From: Bryobacteraceae bacterium
Lineage (GTDB): Bacteria > Acidobacteriota > Terriglobia > Bryobacterales > Bryobacteraceae
Length of the DNA stretch: 64,000 nt
Direction of reading: 5' to 3'
Assembly (NCBI GenBank): GCA_026002855.1
Contig: BPGD01000001.1
Coordinates: forward strand, 3,976,001 to 4,040,000
The stretch's first letter is position 1; each line of letters starts with the position of its first letter. Shown here piece by piece: positions 51,826-60,900 of the stretch. The notes under the pieces were generated by a model that saw only the letters and a list, made by a program, of their open reading frames with translations, was not told the origin of the DNA and did not search any database. A program made the position numbers and the translations under genes.

Positions 51826-52797
51826 ATGATGGCAACATCCAGAATCGGGCTTCTGAGCGCAGCACTGCTCCTGGCGGCTTCCGTCGGTTCTGTTTTTGCC
51901 CAAAGCCAGGGCTGTAGCGACACGACGACGGCCCAGCTGTATGCGGGGCAGACGAAAGAGGTGGGCACGCTCACGGTGAAAAACGCCACCGAAGACGGTG
52001 AAAAGTACCTGTATGTCACCTACATCTTCAACCAGGGCGTGACCGTCTATGAGCTCCATCTTTGGGTGGGCGCGGACCTGAAAAGCATGCCGCAGACCAA
52101 GCCGCTCAAAGGTGAGATGTACGGCAACCCGATTCCGGGGAAGTTCCCCTATGACATGTACGACGCCACCATGCAGGACGGATCGTATGTGTTCAAGATC
52201 AAGCTGGCGGATGTGTTCGGGGAGTCTGATCCTTGCGGGAAGACCGTGTTGGTGGTGGCGCATGCCAAGGTCTGGGTGGGCGGCATGGAGGAGACCGCAT
52301 TCGCAGGCTCCGGCCCCTGCTACATCACGCCGCCAGGCCGCTGGTGGTGTTATGTGTCGCACGTGATCTGCTGCGACCAGACCACGCCTCCTCCGGAAGG
52401 CTGTTGGAAAGATGAGACTGCCTGGGCCAAAGGCGATCCTTACAATCCCGGCAAGGGCGGCAATTGGGCCATGTACGTGACGTATTCAGGGACAAGCATG
52501 ACGGTTGATCTGCTGGCCGGGCAGACAATGGACGCAGGCAACGTGACTCTGGAACCGGTTAGCACTGGGGTCAAGATCACGGTCGACATGGGCGCCGGCT
52601 GGCGCTTCGCCCCCGTCCCTGACAACCTGAAAGTGCAGGGGTATAATTCCCCGCCGAGTGGCAACCCTGCGCCTGGCCAGTTCGCAAACAAGACGACGTG
52701 CGATCCGGCGTCGAATTCGTGCTTCATTGTCGTTCCTTACGCGCCGTATTACGGCATTCACGTGGACGTCCAGAAAAGCGTCCCGTGCACCGAGTAG
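51826..52797 (+). CDS. Cysteine-rich secreted protein of unknown function
   Basis: The 323-residue protein has a signal peptide (GLLSAALLLAASVGSVFAQ) and two beta-rich parts with at least ten cysteines in the mature chain (QGCSD, DPCGK, GPCYI, WWCYV, VICCDQ, EGCWKD, TTCDP, NSCFI, VPCTE), so several disulfides are likely. I recognise no family. ATG 51826 has GGGAGG 8 nt upstream; a second ATG follows directly. The long structured leader suggests post-transcriptional control. It stands alone. Confidence 0.8.
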   Translation: MMATSRIGLLSAALLLAASVGSVFAQSQGCSDTTTAQLYAGQTKEVGTLTVKNATEDGEKYLYVTYIFNQGVTVYELHLWVGADLKSMPQTKPLKGEMYGNPIPGKFPYDMYDATMQDGSYVFKIKLADVFGESDPCGKTVLVVAHAKVWVGGMEETAFAGSGPCYITPPGRWWCYVSHVICCDQTTPPPEGCWKDETAWAKGDPYNPGKGGNWAMYVTYSGTSMTVDLLAGQTMDAGNVTLEPVSTGVKITVDMGAGWRFAPVPDNLKVQGYNSPPSGNPAPGQFANKTTCDPASNSCFIVVPYAPYYGIHVDVQKSVPCTE

Positions 52798-52972
52798 CCG
52801 GCCGTTTGGCTGCGGGAAATCAGCAGCACGGGGGCCGCTCCGCCCGGCCGGCGGGGCGGCCCTTTCGTTCTCTGATCGGAATGCAGCATTCTTTTAGCGT
52901 CCTGGCGCTGCGGGCGCGGCTCCTGCCACTTGCGGGCCGCATCGCCGAAGGATGGGATCGGGGCTGGGTGGT

Positions 52973-53000
52973 TTGCCGATTTCATTCCTCATGCTAGAGT
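52973..53000 (+). promoter_or_regulatory. Promoter of the Fur-family gene
   Basis: TTGCCG (52973-52978) and TAGAGT (52995-53000) are 16 nt apart and lie 17 nt before ATG 53018. Confidence 0.4.
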
Positions 53001-53017
53001 CGGGAAAAGAGGATCCC

Positions 53018-53518
53018 ATGACGCAACCGGCCGCACGCGAGGCGCTGAAACAGAGGGGCTTCCGCCTGACACGCCAGCGCCAGATCCTGCTCGATCTGCT
53101 CGACCGTACCGGCGCTCACCTCGATGCCGAGACCCTGTACCGGCTGGCGCATGAACAGGACCCGAAGCTGAACCGCGTCACCGTTTACCGCACGCTGAAG
53201 ATGCTCAAGGAGAGCGGGCTGGTGGACGAGCTCGACCTGATGCACCATGCCGGCGACCAGCACTACTACGAAACGCGGCGCAAGCAGGAGCACGCCCACA
53301 TCGTCTGCCTGCGCTGCGGCAAGGTGGAGGAATACTTCGGCGAGCCGTTGCAGAGGCTGAAACGGCAGGTGGAGAAGACGTTCGGCTTCCAGATCCTGAT
53401 CGCGCGGACCGAGATCGGGGGCTATTGCGCCCACTGCCAGGTGCTTCGGGCGCAGGAGGTGGCCGAGGCCGAGCAGGCTTCCGGCGCCGGGCCCGCGGCG
53501 AAGGCCAAACGCGGCTGA
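53018..53518 (+). CDS. Fur-family metalloregulator
   Basis: The 166-residue protein has an N-terminal winged helix (RGFRLTRQRQILLDLLDRT, LNRVTVYRTLKMLKESGLV) and a C-terminal dimerisation domain with His-rich sensing residues (HHAGDQHYYE, EHAHIVCLRCGKVEEYF) and a structural zinc site formed by CLRC and CAHC. It represses genes in response to Fe2+, Zn2+, Mn2+ or peroxide; the type cannot be fixed from sequence alone. Start 53018 has AGAGGA 6 nt upstream. A 20-residue Ala/Glu/Gly tail follows the last zinc motif. Confidence 0.9.
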   Translation: MTQPAAREALKQRGFRLTRQRQILLDLLDRTGAHLDAETLYRLAHEQDPKLNRVTVYRTLKMLKESGLVDELDLMHHAGDQHYYETRRKQEHAHIVCLRCGKVEEYFGEPLQRLKRQVEKTFGFQILIARTEIGGYCAHCQVLRAQEVAEAEQASGAGPAAKAKRG

Positions 53519-53568
53519 AACCGCCGCCGGCATGCCGCATCCAACCGGGGGAAGCGCCCCGGCGGTGT

Positions 53569-53574
53569 TAGAAT
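53569..53574 (+). promoter_or_regulatory. -10 hexamer TAGAAT
   Basis: TAGAAT overlaps an ATG at 53573 and ends 13 nt before ATG 53588, favouring the latter as start. Confidence 0.35.
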
Positions 53575-53587
53575 GAAAGCGTCCAGC

Positions 53588-53932
53588 ATGCCCGTGATGA
53601 GGCGCCTCATCTTTTGGGAGTTTCCCCGCGCCAGTTGGCAGTACGACATCGTCGTGGCCCTCATCCTTGCCTTCATCTTCCTGACGCCGCGTTCATTTTT
53701 TAAGGACCAGCCCCGGCCGGCCAGCATCGTTCAGATGCCGTCGGAACCCGGCGTAACAGTCTTCTGGCTGGAGACGGCGCTGCTGGGCGCGGTGCCCGAG
53801 GCGGAGCGGCCGGCGCGTGCGGCCGAGCTGCTGAAGAAGCGGCTGGGCCGCCAGATCCAGGTGGTGCGTGTCGAGCCGATGTACGACGCCGAGGGCGAGA
53901 TCCGCGGCTACATCGCCATGACGCGGCCGTGA
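53588..53932 (+). CDS. Small membrane-anchored protein of unknown function
   Basis: The 114-residue protein has one span (YDIVVALILAFIFLTPRSFF) near residues 19-38 and a soluble alpha/beta part with FWLETALLGAVPEAERPARAAELLKKRLGRQIQVVRVEP. No family is recognised. The LolA-like gene begins 4 bp later, and the DUF1624 acyltransferase follows, so all three probably form an operon for envelope lipoprotein or lipid work. ATG 53573 is an alternative start but overlaps the -10 hexamer. Confidence 0.7.
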   Translation: MPVMRRLIFWEFPRASWQYDIVVALILAFIFLTPRSFFKDQPRPASIVQMPSEPGVTVFWLETALLGAVPEAERPARAAELLKKRLGRQIQVVRVEPMYDAEGEIRGYIAMTRP

Positions 53933-53936
53933 CCCA

Positions 53937-54617
53937 ATGACTCTCTGCCGAACGCTTCCCTGGTTTGTTGCGTTGTGGACGGCCACGGCGGCCGCGCCGC
54001 CCCTGGATGAGGCGCTGGCCCGGCTGGATCGCGCCGCCGCCGGCTTTCGCGGCCTGAAGGCGCAGATCCGCAAGATCTCGTTTACCGCGCTTGTCAAGGA
54101 GAGCGACGAGGAAACCGGGCGCATCACCCTCTACCGTCCCAAGCCGCGCGACCTGCGCATGCTGGCCGAGTTCGAACATCCGGCGCCGCGCGCGGTGGCC
54201 TTCGCCAACAACAAGGTTCAGATCTATTATCCGCGGCTGATGACGGTGCAGGAGTATGATCTCGGCAAGCAGGGCGCGCTGGTCGATCAGTTCCTGCTGC
54301 TCGGCTTTGGCACGCCGGTGCGCGAGTTGCGCCGCGCTTATTCGATCCGCTACATGGGCCAGGAGGCCGTGAACGGAACTCCGGCCGACCGGCTGGAGCT
54401 GACGCCGCTTGCCGAGGAAGCGCGGCAGCATGTGAAATCGATTGAAATCTGGGTTTCCCAGGCCGACGGGATGGTGCTTCAACAGAAAGTGAACCAGCCG
54501 TCGCGCGATTATGTGCTGGTGACGTACTCCAGCATCCAGGTCAACCCGCCGTTGACGCCGGCCGATGTCCGGCTCAACCTGCCGAAAGGCGTCAAAAAAG
54601 AAACACCGCAGAGGTAG
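53937..54617 (+). CDS. LolA-like outer-membrane lipoprotein carrier
   Basis: The 226-residue protein has a signal peptide (residues 1-19), then the LolA half-barrel: LDEALARLDRAAAGFRGLKAQIRKISF, GRITLYRPKPRDLRMLAEFEHP, FANNKVQIYYPRLMTVQEYDL and SIEIWVSQADGMVLQQKVNQPSRDY. It should shuttle lipoproteins or another hydrophobic ligand across the periplasm. It lies 4 bp after the small membrane protein and 6 bp before the next start. The family member could serve a special ligand instead of being the main LolA. Confidence 0.85.
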   Translation: MTLCRTLPWFVALWTATAAAPPLDEALARLDRAAAGFRGLKAQIRKISFTALVKESDEETGRITLYRPKPRDLRMLAEFEHPAPRAVAFANNKVQIYYPRLMTVQEYDLGKQGALVDQFLLLGFGTPVRELRRAYSIRYMGQEAVNGTPADRLELTPLAEEARQHVKSIEIWVSQADGMVLQQKVNQPSRDYVLVTYSSIQVNPPLTPADVRLNLPKGVKKETPQR

Positions 54618-54623
54618 TTGCCG

Positions 54624-55730
54624 ATGAGCAGCAACACCCGGACGGGCGGGCAGCGGCTCGCCTTCCTCGACTGGACGCGCGGGCTGGCCGCGCTGATCAT
54701 GCTCCAGGGCCATGTGTTCCACAGCTTCACCGCCAGGGAGCTGCGCAACGACGGGCCCTACGTGCTGTCGCAATTCATTGGCGGGATCACGCCGGCGGTG
54801 TTTCTCTTCCTCACCGGCGTGACGCTCGGCTTCCTGATGGACTCGAGCTCGCGCAAGGGGCTGTCGCCGTGGCAGCGGACCTGGGCGGCGGCGCGCCGCT
54901 CCGGCTACCTGCTGGCGCTGGCCTTTCTGTTCCGCCTTCAGATGTGGTCGTTTTCGTTGGGCAAGAGTCCCTGGACGGACATCTTCAAGGTGGACATCCT
55001 GAACTGCATGGGCGTGGGCATCATTGCGCTGTCGCCGCTGGCGATCTTTTCCACGCGGGACCGCATCCGCTTCGGCGTCGTGAGCGGGCTGTTCATCGCC
55101 GGCGCGGCGCCGCTGATCAGCATGGCGGACTGGAGCCGGCTGCATCCGTTTGTCCGCGCCTACTTCGTCCCGGATCCCAACTTCTTCTCCTTTTTCCCGT
55201 GGGCAGCCTTCATCGCCTTTGGCCTATCGGCCGGATCGCTGCTGCGCGTGGTGGAGCCCGGCGCGATGGGCCGGATGATGGAGTGGTGGGCGCTGTTCGG
55301 AGTGGTCCTGATCGTGGGCGCGCGCTACTTCGCCAACCTGCCGTATTCGATCTATCCGCAGTCGGACTTCTGGGTGAACAGCCCGGCGCTGATTCTGATC
55401 AAGACGGGCGTGATCCTGATGATCGCCGCCTTCGCCTGGCTGTGGACGACCTACGTGAACACGGGCTGGAGCTTCCTGCGGCAGTTGGGCACGACGTCGC
55501 TGCTGGTGTACTGGGTGCACACGGAGCTGGTTTACGGAAGCTGGTTCTGGCGTTGGAAGGAATCGCTGAGCGTGCCGCAGACGCTGGCGGCGGCGGCCTT
55601 CATCATCGTGCTGATGCTGGTGCTGAGCATCGCGCGGACAGGCTGGAAGGGCGGCCCAAGCCTGCCGGCGCTGCTGCGGCAGCGCTGGATCGCCTGGCGC
55701 GAGCAGCCGGTGCCGCAGGCGGGCGACTGA
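54624..55730 (+). CDS. DUF1624/HGSNAT-like membrane acyltransferase
   Basis: The 368-residue protein has about 9-10 spans and the family start RLAFLDWTRGLAALIMLQGHVFHSF, whose His is the putative catalytic residue, then FIGGITPAVFLFLTGVTLGF. Related proteins acetylate sugars with acetyl-CoA across the membrane (heparan-alpha-glucosaminide N-acetyltransferase family). ATG 54624 is behind GAGG; a TTG at 54618 is also possible. It follows the LolA-like gene and may modify a glycan or lipid of the cell envelope. The stop is only 8 bp from the converging pentapeptide gene. Confidence 0.85.
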   Translation: MSSNTRTGGQRLAFLDWTRGLAALIMLQGHVFHSFTARELRNDGPYVLSQFIGGITPAVFLFLTGVTLGFLMDSSSRKGLSPWQRTWAAARRSGYLLALAFLFRLQMWSFSLGKSPWTDIFKVDILNCMGVGIIALSPLAIFSTRDRIRFGVVSGLFIAGAAPLISMADWSRLHPFVRAYFVPDPNFFSFFPWAAFIAFGLSAGSLLRVVEPGAMGRMMEWWALFGVVLIVGARYFANLPYSIYPQSDFWVNSPALILIKTGVILMIAAFAWLWTTYVNTGWSFLRQLGTTSLLVYWVHTELVYGSWFWRWKESLSVPQTLAAAAFIIVLMLVLSIARTGWKGGPSLPALLRQRWIAWREQPVPQAGD

Positions 55731-55738
55731 GAGCCTCT

Positions 55739-56683
55739 TCAGCGCACCCCCCGCATGGCGGGGCCCGAAGCGCCCCAGGGCAGAAGCGTCGTCGAGTCGG
55801 TGCGCGCCTGGAGCAACTGATGGAGGGTGAGTTCCCTGGCGCCCCGCAGGTCGGCGCCGCGGAAATCGGCTCCGGCGCAGCGGGCGCCGCGAAAACGGGC
55901 GCCTTCCAGGCGACTTCCGGCGAAGCGGGCGCCGGCGAGCCGGGCGTCCTGAAAGTCGCAGCCTTCGAGCGAGCAGTGCTCCCAGGCGGATCCTGTTAGG
56001 GTGGCGCCGTGCAAACGCGCGCCGTCAAGACGGCATTGCAGGAAGCGGCAGTGCTCGAGCACGGCGTTCTGGAACCGGGCCGCTTCAGCGCGCGTCCGCA
56101 GGAACCGGCAGAACTGGAGCCGCGCGCGGTAGAAGAGCGCACCATGGAGGTCGGCCTCGGTGAAGTGGCATTCGAGCAGCGAAGCCTGGTGAAAGGCCGC
56201 ACCGGGCAACAGCGCCTGCGCGAAGGCGGTACGCACCAGCCGGGCCTCCATCCAGCGGCTGCCGGGCGCCTTCAGCTTCTCGCAAGAACACCGCTCCAGC
56301 ACGGCGCCGCACAGGCTGGCCGAACCGAGGCACGAGTCGTCGAGACGAACCTCTTCGAGTGAGGCGCCGTTGGCTTCAGCCGCGGCCAGGTTGGCGAGGG
56401 CGAGGTCGCATTGTCGCCAGATCGACTTGTCGAGCACGGCCGCGTGAAGATCGGCGGCCGGCAACGAGCAGCGGAGGAAGGACGCGCCCTGAAGGCGGGC
56501 ACGCACGGCCCGGAGGTGCTCCACCCGGAGCCCTTCGAGTTCGCAGCGTCTTCCCGTCGTGAGCCCATCCACCCAGGCGGCATGGGTCTGAAGGGCCTCG
56601 CGCCAGGTCTCCAGTGCCGCATCCGGGGGCGAAGGCGCCGTTCCGGCGCCGGGGCCGCGGTCCACAGAGGGAATGGGGTCCAC
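55739..56683 (-). CDS. Pentapeptide-repeat protein
   Basis: The 314-residue protein has about 45 pentapeptide units of the A(D/N)Lxx or GARFxG type, for example LQGASFLRCSL and LEGARFRGARCAGADFRGADLRGA, forming a right-handed quadrilateral beta-helix, and a short C-terminal tail. Function of such proteins ranges from topoisomerase protection to scaffolding; nothing here decides. Start GTG 56683 was chosen because the frame upstream runs into the Usp gene; GTG 56665 is possible. It follows the tandem UspA gene by 56 bp on the same strand. Confidence 0.8.
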   Translation of the reverse strand: MDPIPSVDRGPGAGTAPSPPDAALETWREALQTHAAWVDGLTTGRRCELEGLRVEHLRAVRARLQGASFLRCSLPAADLHAAVLDKSIWRQCDLALANLAAAEANGASLEEVRLDDSCLGSASLCGAVLERCSCEKLKAPGSRWMEARLVRTAFAQALLPGAAFHQASLLECHFTEADLHGALFYRARLQFCRFLRTRAEAARFQNAVLEHCRFLQCRLDGARLHGATLTGSAWEHCSLEGCDFQDARLAGARFAGSRLEGARFRGARCAGADFRGADLRGARELTLHQLLQARTDSTTLLPWGASGPAMRGVR

Positions 56684-56739
56684 GCAGCGCTTATCGGCGG
56701 GACGTAGGGCGCCTTGAGGCCAGCATGCCGGGTGAACGT

Positions 56740-57624
56740 TCAGACGCTCACCACCGGACAGGAGGACTGGCGGATGATCGAGTAGGCGTTGGCGCGGAGG
56801 CGGCCGAGCACGCCGGAGGCCGATCCGCGACCGATGACCAGCAGGTTGGCGCCCCACTCCTGGGCCAGTTTGCAGACCGTTTCCGGCACTTCGCCGCTGC
56901 CGATGAGCACCGGCGCGTCCCATCCGAGCCGCGCCATCAGGCTGGCGATCTCCCGCCGGGCGGAGTCCTCCATGCGCTGCTTCCACTCGGGTTCGGACAG
57001 CTCGCCGGCGGCGGCGCCGAGACCGGGCATGACGTGAACGAGCGCCATCTCCGCGCCGACCTCGTGGGCGAAGCGCCGCGCCCACATCAGCGTCCGTTCC
57101 GACTGCGAGCGCAGGTCGAGCCCGACGGCGATACGATCGAGGCGGACGTCATCGACGCGGGCCGCCTCCATGTGGACGCCGGTCCAGACCGGGCAGTCGG
57201 CGTCGTGCAGCACCTTGGCCGTGACCGAGCCGAGGATGAAGCGGCGGAAGGTGCCGTAGCCGTGAGTCGGCATGACGATGAGGCTGACGCCGAGCTCGTG
57301 TGCGGTCCTGACAATTCGGCCCGCCGGGTCGCCCTCCACGAGCAGGCGCTCCACGTTCACGGGGGGCAGCTCGTCGCGGAGGAAGGCGTCGAGGTCCTGG
57401 CGGGCCTGCTCGGCGCGGCTGCGGAAGAGCTCCTCGAGGACGCTGCCGCCGACTTCCATCGCGCCGAATTCGTAGTGCGGCGGCGGCAGCACGTGCAACA
57501 GCGTGATGCGGCTGCCGAAGCGGCGGTGGAGCGCGGCGGCGTAGCGCGCCGCGCACTCGCTCTTTTCGGAAAAATCCACCGGGACGAGGATATGGCTGAG
57601 CGGCATTTCCGGCTCCCAATTCAT
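56740..57624 (-). CDS. Tandem universal stress protein (UspA x2)
   Basis: The 294-residue protein has two UspA domains. Domain 1 has HILVPVDFSEKSE and the nucleotide signature MPTHGYGTFRRFILGSVTAKV; domain 2 has VGLDLRSQSERTL and LVIGRGSASGVLGRLRANAYS. The G-2X-G-9X-G(S/T/N) pattern is kept in both. It binds ATP or AMP and marks stress or anaerobic adaptation in many bacteria. It lies 42 bp after the NapC-like cytochrome, suggesting co-expression with respiration genes. Met-7 (57606) is an alternative start with GGGAG upstream. Confidence 0.85.
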   Translation of the reverse strand: MNWEPEMPLSHILVPVDFSEKSECAARYAAALHRRFGSRITLLHVLPPPHYEFGAMEVGGSVLEELFRSRAEQARQDLDAFLRDELPPVNVERLLVEGDPAGRIVRTAHELGVSLIVMPTHGYGTFRRFILGSVTAKVLHDADCPVWTGVHMEAARVDDVRLDRIAVGLDLRSQSERTLMWARRFAHEVGAEMALVHVMPGLGAAAGELSEPEWKQRMEDSARREIASLMARLGWDAPVLIGSGEVPETVCKLAQEWGANLLVIGRGSASGVLGRLRANAYSIIRQSSCPVVSV

Positions 57625-57665
57625 TTCTTCCCCGCCCGGCGGCGGGTGTCAAGCGTCGTTGCCGG

Positions 57666-59081
57666 CTAGCGGGTCAGGCCGAGGTCGGCGAGAATCTTCG
57701 GCGACTCCTCGTCCTGGGCGAGCGTCTTGTGGCAGGTGTCGCAGTCCTGGCTGATCGTGCGGCCGGCCGGGGTGGACTCGCGCCAGTCGTGGCAGCGGAA
57801 GCAGCCGTCAAAATCAGTGTGGCCGAGGTTGTTGAAATACGTTCCCCATTTCACTCTCATTTCGGGGAAAACATTGCGGCTGTATATGGAAAGGGCGCCG
57901 CGTGCGCTGCGCTCGACGTCCTGCCGGCGGCTCGAGAAAATCTCCGGGTAATTTTTCTCATAATACGCCCGGAAACGGGCCGGAATTCCCCTCTCGCTTT
58001 CCGCCGTCGTGGCGTAGTCGTGCTGGATGACCTCCAGCGCCACCTTCTTGGCGAAGGGGAGCGTGCGGTCGATGAGGCCTTCGTCGATGGCGCGGTTGAC
58101 GGCCTTCTCGGGCAGTTCGAAGCTGTGCGACGGGCGGTTGTGGCAGTCCATGCAATCCATCACGCGCACCGGCAGCCCGCCCGGTCCGCTGTCCTTGTGG
58201 CCTTCGCTGCGGAAAACATAGGTCTTGCCATCCTTGCCGGTGTACTCGACCCAGGGGATCTTTTGCCGTTCCCGGTCGGCGTGGGCGTAGCGGATGACGA
58301 CCCCCGGCCCCATGTGCGCTCCGTGGATGCCTTCGTAGCCGTTGCCGCCGCCGATGTGCATCAGCAGCACGGTCTGGCGCCGTGTGACCTTCTCGTCATC
58401 GGCGTAGCTGTTGATCACGCGAATTCGGTCGCCGCCGAATTTCTGCGGCCAATGGCAGACCTCGCAGGTTTCGCGCGCCGGGCGGAGGTTTTCAATCGGC
58501 GTGGGGATCGGCCGCGGATAGAGGTTGAAGGTCACCGAAATGACCTGCCAGGAGCCGGAGATCTTGCTCTTGACGAACCAGTTCGCCCCGGGACCGATGT
58601 GGCACTCGACGCAGCGCACCCGCGCGTGAGGCGAATTCTGGTAGGCGGTGAACTCCGGTTTCATCACCGTGTGGCAGGCCTGGCCGCAGAAGCTGACCGT
58701 CTCCATGTAGCTCACCGCGCCGTACAGCAGCGTGGAACCGATGATCACGTTGGCCACCGTGGCCGCCCCGACAAAGGCCAGCAGCCGGCGGAAGCGCGGG
58801 TTGTTCATGTCAACGGGCGGGAAGACCTCCGGCAGGCGCCCCTGCCGTTTCACCCGGTAGATGCCCAGCGGGATCAGGGCGAGCCCGGCGAAAAAGATGA
58901 CCGGCAGCACCATGAACTGGAGGATGCCCGCGTAAGGATCCTGCGAATGGGTCCGGAACAGGGCGGGCAGCAGAAAGATCCAGAGGATGCCGCCGGTGGT
59001 GACCATGACCACACCGAGGAGGCTGATCCAGTTGTTCGCCAGGTGGACGATCGGACTGAGCCACTCCTTGAACCGCTGCAT
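57666..59081 (-). CDS. NapC/NirT-family (ImcH-like) multiheme cytochrome c
   Basis: The 471-residue protein has three membrane spans (about 19-41, 53-73, 100-121). A multiheme domain contains CX3CH at 132 (CGQACH), then CVECH, CEVCH, CMDCH, CFRCH and CDTCH, six heme sites in all. The NapC/NirT core includes MKPEFTAYQNSPHARVRCVECHIGPGANWF. Such proteins take electrons from quinol and pass them to periplasmic carriers. ImcH of Geobacter has a similar layout. It is placed 45 bp after the CbcL-like gene. No sign of frame damage. Confidence 0.85.
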   Translation of the reverse strand: MQRFKEWLSPIVHLANNWISLLGVVMVTTGGILWIFLLPALFRTHSQDPYAGILQFMVLPVIFFAGLALIPLGIYRVKRQGRLPEVFPPVDMNNPRFRRLLAFVGAATVANVIIGSTLLYGAVSYMETVSFCGQACHTVMKPEFTAYQNSPHARVRCVECHIGPGANWFVKSKISGSWQVISVTFNLYPRPIPTPIENLRPARETCEVCHWPQKFGGDRIRVINSYADDEKVTRRQTVLLMHIGGGNGYEGIHGAHMGPGVVIRYAHADRERQKIPWVEYTGKDGKTYVFRSEGHKDSGPGGLPVRVMDCMDCHNRPSHSFELPEKAVNRAIDEGLIDRTLPFAKKVALEVIQHDYATTAESERGIPARFRAYYEKNYPEIFSSRRQDVERSARGALSIYSRNVFPEMRVKWGTYFNNLGHTDFDGCFRCHDWRESTPAGRTISQDCDTCHKTLAQDEESPKILADLGLTR

Positions 59082-59126
59082 GGAAATCGGGTTGTCTCCT
59101 TTCGGGTGTTTGCGCTCGCTGATTTG

Positions 59127-60782
59127 TCAGTCGCCCGTGGCCGCCTCGTCGGCGTCGACATATTCCGCACGGGGGCTGTAGCCGGTAAGAAACGCGGTGT
59201 CCAGCGGATAGACGGCCGGATCGAAGATCACCATGTAGAAATGCCACACGAGAATGCTGAGGGCCGCCAGCACCGCCTCATAGAAATGAACCACGCGGCT
59301 GAAGTCAAGGACGACCTTGGGCATGACGCTGAGGCTCCAGTTGTGGAACCACAGCAGCAGGCCGGTGATCGCCATGACGGCCGTTCCCCAGACCACGGCC
59401 CAGTATTCCATTTTTTCGATGTAGCTGTGCGGGGAGCGATGGGGCCTCCGGCTGAGCAGTCCCAGCCTCCACAGCGTTCCTTCCACCAGTTCGCGCACGT
59501 CCTGAGCCCGCGGCAGCAGCTCCTTCCAGTGCTCGCGGAGCCGGCGGTTGACCACGAGGGTGATCAGGTGAAAGATGGACGTGCCGATGAGCACAGCGCC
59601 GGCAATGCGGTGCACCGTGCCGCGCACGGGATAGCGGTCCTCCCAACGGAGGAACCAGCTTGACCACCAGGTGTCCGGGTAGTGAAGAGCGAAGCCCGTA
59701 TACACGAGGACAATGAAGCTGATGGCGAGCAGGGCGTGCTCGATGCGCTCAATGCGGTACATGCGCTCGTGGTGGGGCTCGACGCGGCGCAGCAGTTGCA
59801 TGGGGACGCGCTTGCCACGGAAACGCATGCTCCAGAGCTTGCGGAGGAAGTCGCCGGCATGATGGATGAGCATGAAGCCGATGGTGGCGGGAATCAGCAG
59901 GGAGTAGAACCATTCGGCCCAGCGCACCGGCGCGGCTGCCTGGGCGCCCTGAACTTCGTGGATAGGCCCGAGCGCGAACCGGCTCCCCGCGCCCGGATGG
60001 CAGGCGCCGCAGGTGGCGGCCAGGTTCCTGGGGTTGGTGCGGGAGGCCGGATCCGACGAGGGCAGGATGTCGTGGTAGCCATGGCAGGAGGCGCAGTCGG
60101 CCACGCGCTGGTTGCCGGCCTTGAGTGCCAGGCCGTGGAAGCTTTGCTCGAAAGTATTCAGCCGGTCCGGTGGCAGCCCGAAGCGGCGGGCCAGGCGCAG
60201 GTCGCCGTGGCAGTGGCCGCAGGTGTCGGGGACGCTGCCGGGAAACACGGTGGAGTTGGGATCCTTGGCCTTCAGCACGCGGTGGCCGCCGTGGCAGTCC
60301 GAGCAGACGGGCGCGTCGCGGACCCCTGCGGCCACGGCCTTGCCGTGAACACTCCTGGCGAAGTCTTCTGCTTCCTTTGCATGGCACATGCCGCAGGTGT
60401 CCGGAACGCTCTGGTGGAATTCGATGGTGAGCGCACGCTTCAATTCATGGACGTCGCCGTGGCAGGTGGAGCACTCCGGGGCGGAGCCGTTGCCGCGGCG
60501 CATCTGGGCGGCGTGCTCGCTCTGCTCGTAGTCGCGTACGCTGCGCTCGTGACAGGATGCGCACTGCGGCTTGGGCACGCCCTCGGGGTGAGGATATTCT
60601 TCGTGTTTGACGTGACACGTGGCGCAGGCGACCGAAGCATGGGCCGAGGCCTTGAGCTTTGACTCCTGCTCATGGCAGTCGGCGCAGACCGAATTCGGCG
60701 TGACCGGCCTGGCGGGCGGCTGCGCGAGGGCGGCGCAAACGAGAACCAAAGCGGACGCAAACAATCTACCCAGTTTCCTCAT
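59127..60782 (-). CDS. CbcL-like fusion: 9-heme cytochrome c with b-type membrane domain
   Basis: The 551-residue protein has a signal peptide, then nine CXXCH sites (CADCH, CATCH, CASCH, CSTCH, CGMCH, CSDCH, CGHCH, CASCH, CGACH) within about residues 33-275. A four- or five-span b561/HydC-type domain with His ligands follows (FMLIHHAGDFL, RIEHALLAISFIVLVYTG, TVHRIAGAVLIGTSIFHLIT, VVHFYEAVLAALSILVWHFY). This is the CbcL architecture: quinol oxidation in the membrane and a periplasmic heme wire. AGGAGAGA precedes the ATG. It heads the pair with the NapC-like gene. Confidence 0.85.
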   Translation of the reverse strand: MRKLGRLFASALVLVCAALAQPPARPVTPNSVCADCHEQESKLKASAHASVACATCHVKHEEYPHPEGVPKPQCASCHERSVRDYEQSEHAAQMRRGNGSAPECSTCHGDVHELKRALTIEFHQSVPDTCGMCHAKEAEDFARSVHGKAVAAGVRDAPVCSDCHGGHRVLKAKDPNSTVFPGSVPDTCGHCHGDLRLARRFGLPPDRLNTFEQSFHGLALKAGNQRVADCASCHGYHDILPSSDPASRTNPRNLAATCGACHPGAGSRFALGPIHEVQGAQAAAPVRWAEWFYSLLIPATIGFMLIHHAGDFLRKLWSMRFRGKRVPMQLLRRVEPHHERMYRIERIEHALLAISFIVLVYTGFALHYPDTWWSSWFLRWEDRYPVRGTVHRIAGAVLIGTSIFHLITLVVNRRLREHWKELLPRAQDVRELVEGTLWRLGLLSRRPHRSPHSYIEKMEYWAVVWGTAVMAITGLLLWFHNWSLSVMPKVVLDFSRVVHFYEAVLAALSILVWHFYMVIFDPAVYPLDTAFLTGYSPRAEYVDADEAATGD

Positions 60783-60863
60783 CGAAAGATCTCTCTCCTG
60801 GAGGCGCCGCCGCCCCTCAACAGCGACGCCCCTCAGACATCCTGGCGGAATCTCAGGTGATCA

Positions 60864-60893
60864 GCCGCGGCGGATTCCGCCGGCCGCCGCGGC
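60864..60893. promoter_or_regulatory. Strong GC stem-loop upstream of the cytochrome genes
   Basis: GCCGCGGCGG and CCGCCGCGGC are perfect 10-bp arms around a 10-nt loop. On the minus strand it lies between the small membrane protein and the CbcL-like gene, without a U-run; on the plus strand TTTT follows after 5 nt. It may attenuate or process the transcript. Confidence 0.45.
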
Positions 60894-60900
60894 CCGGGTT

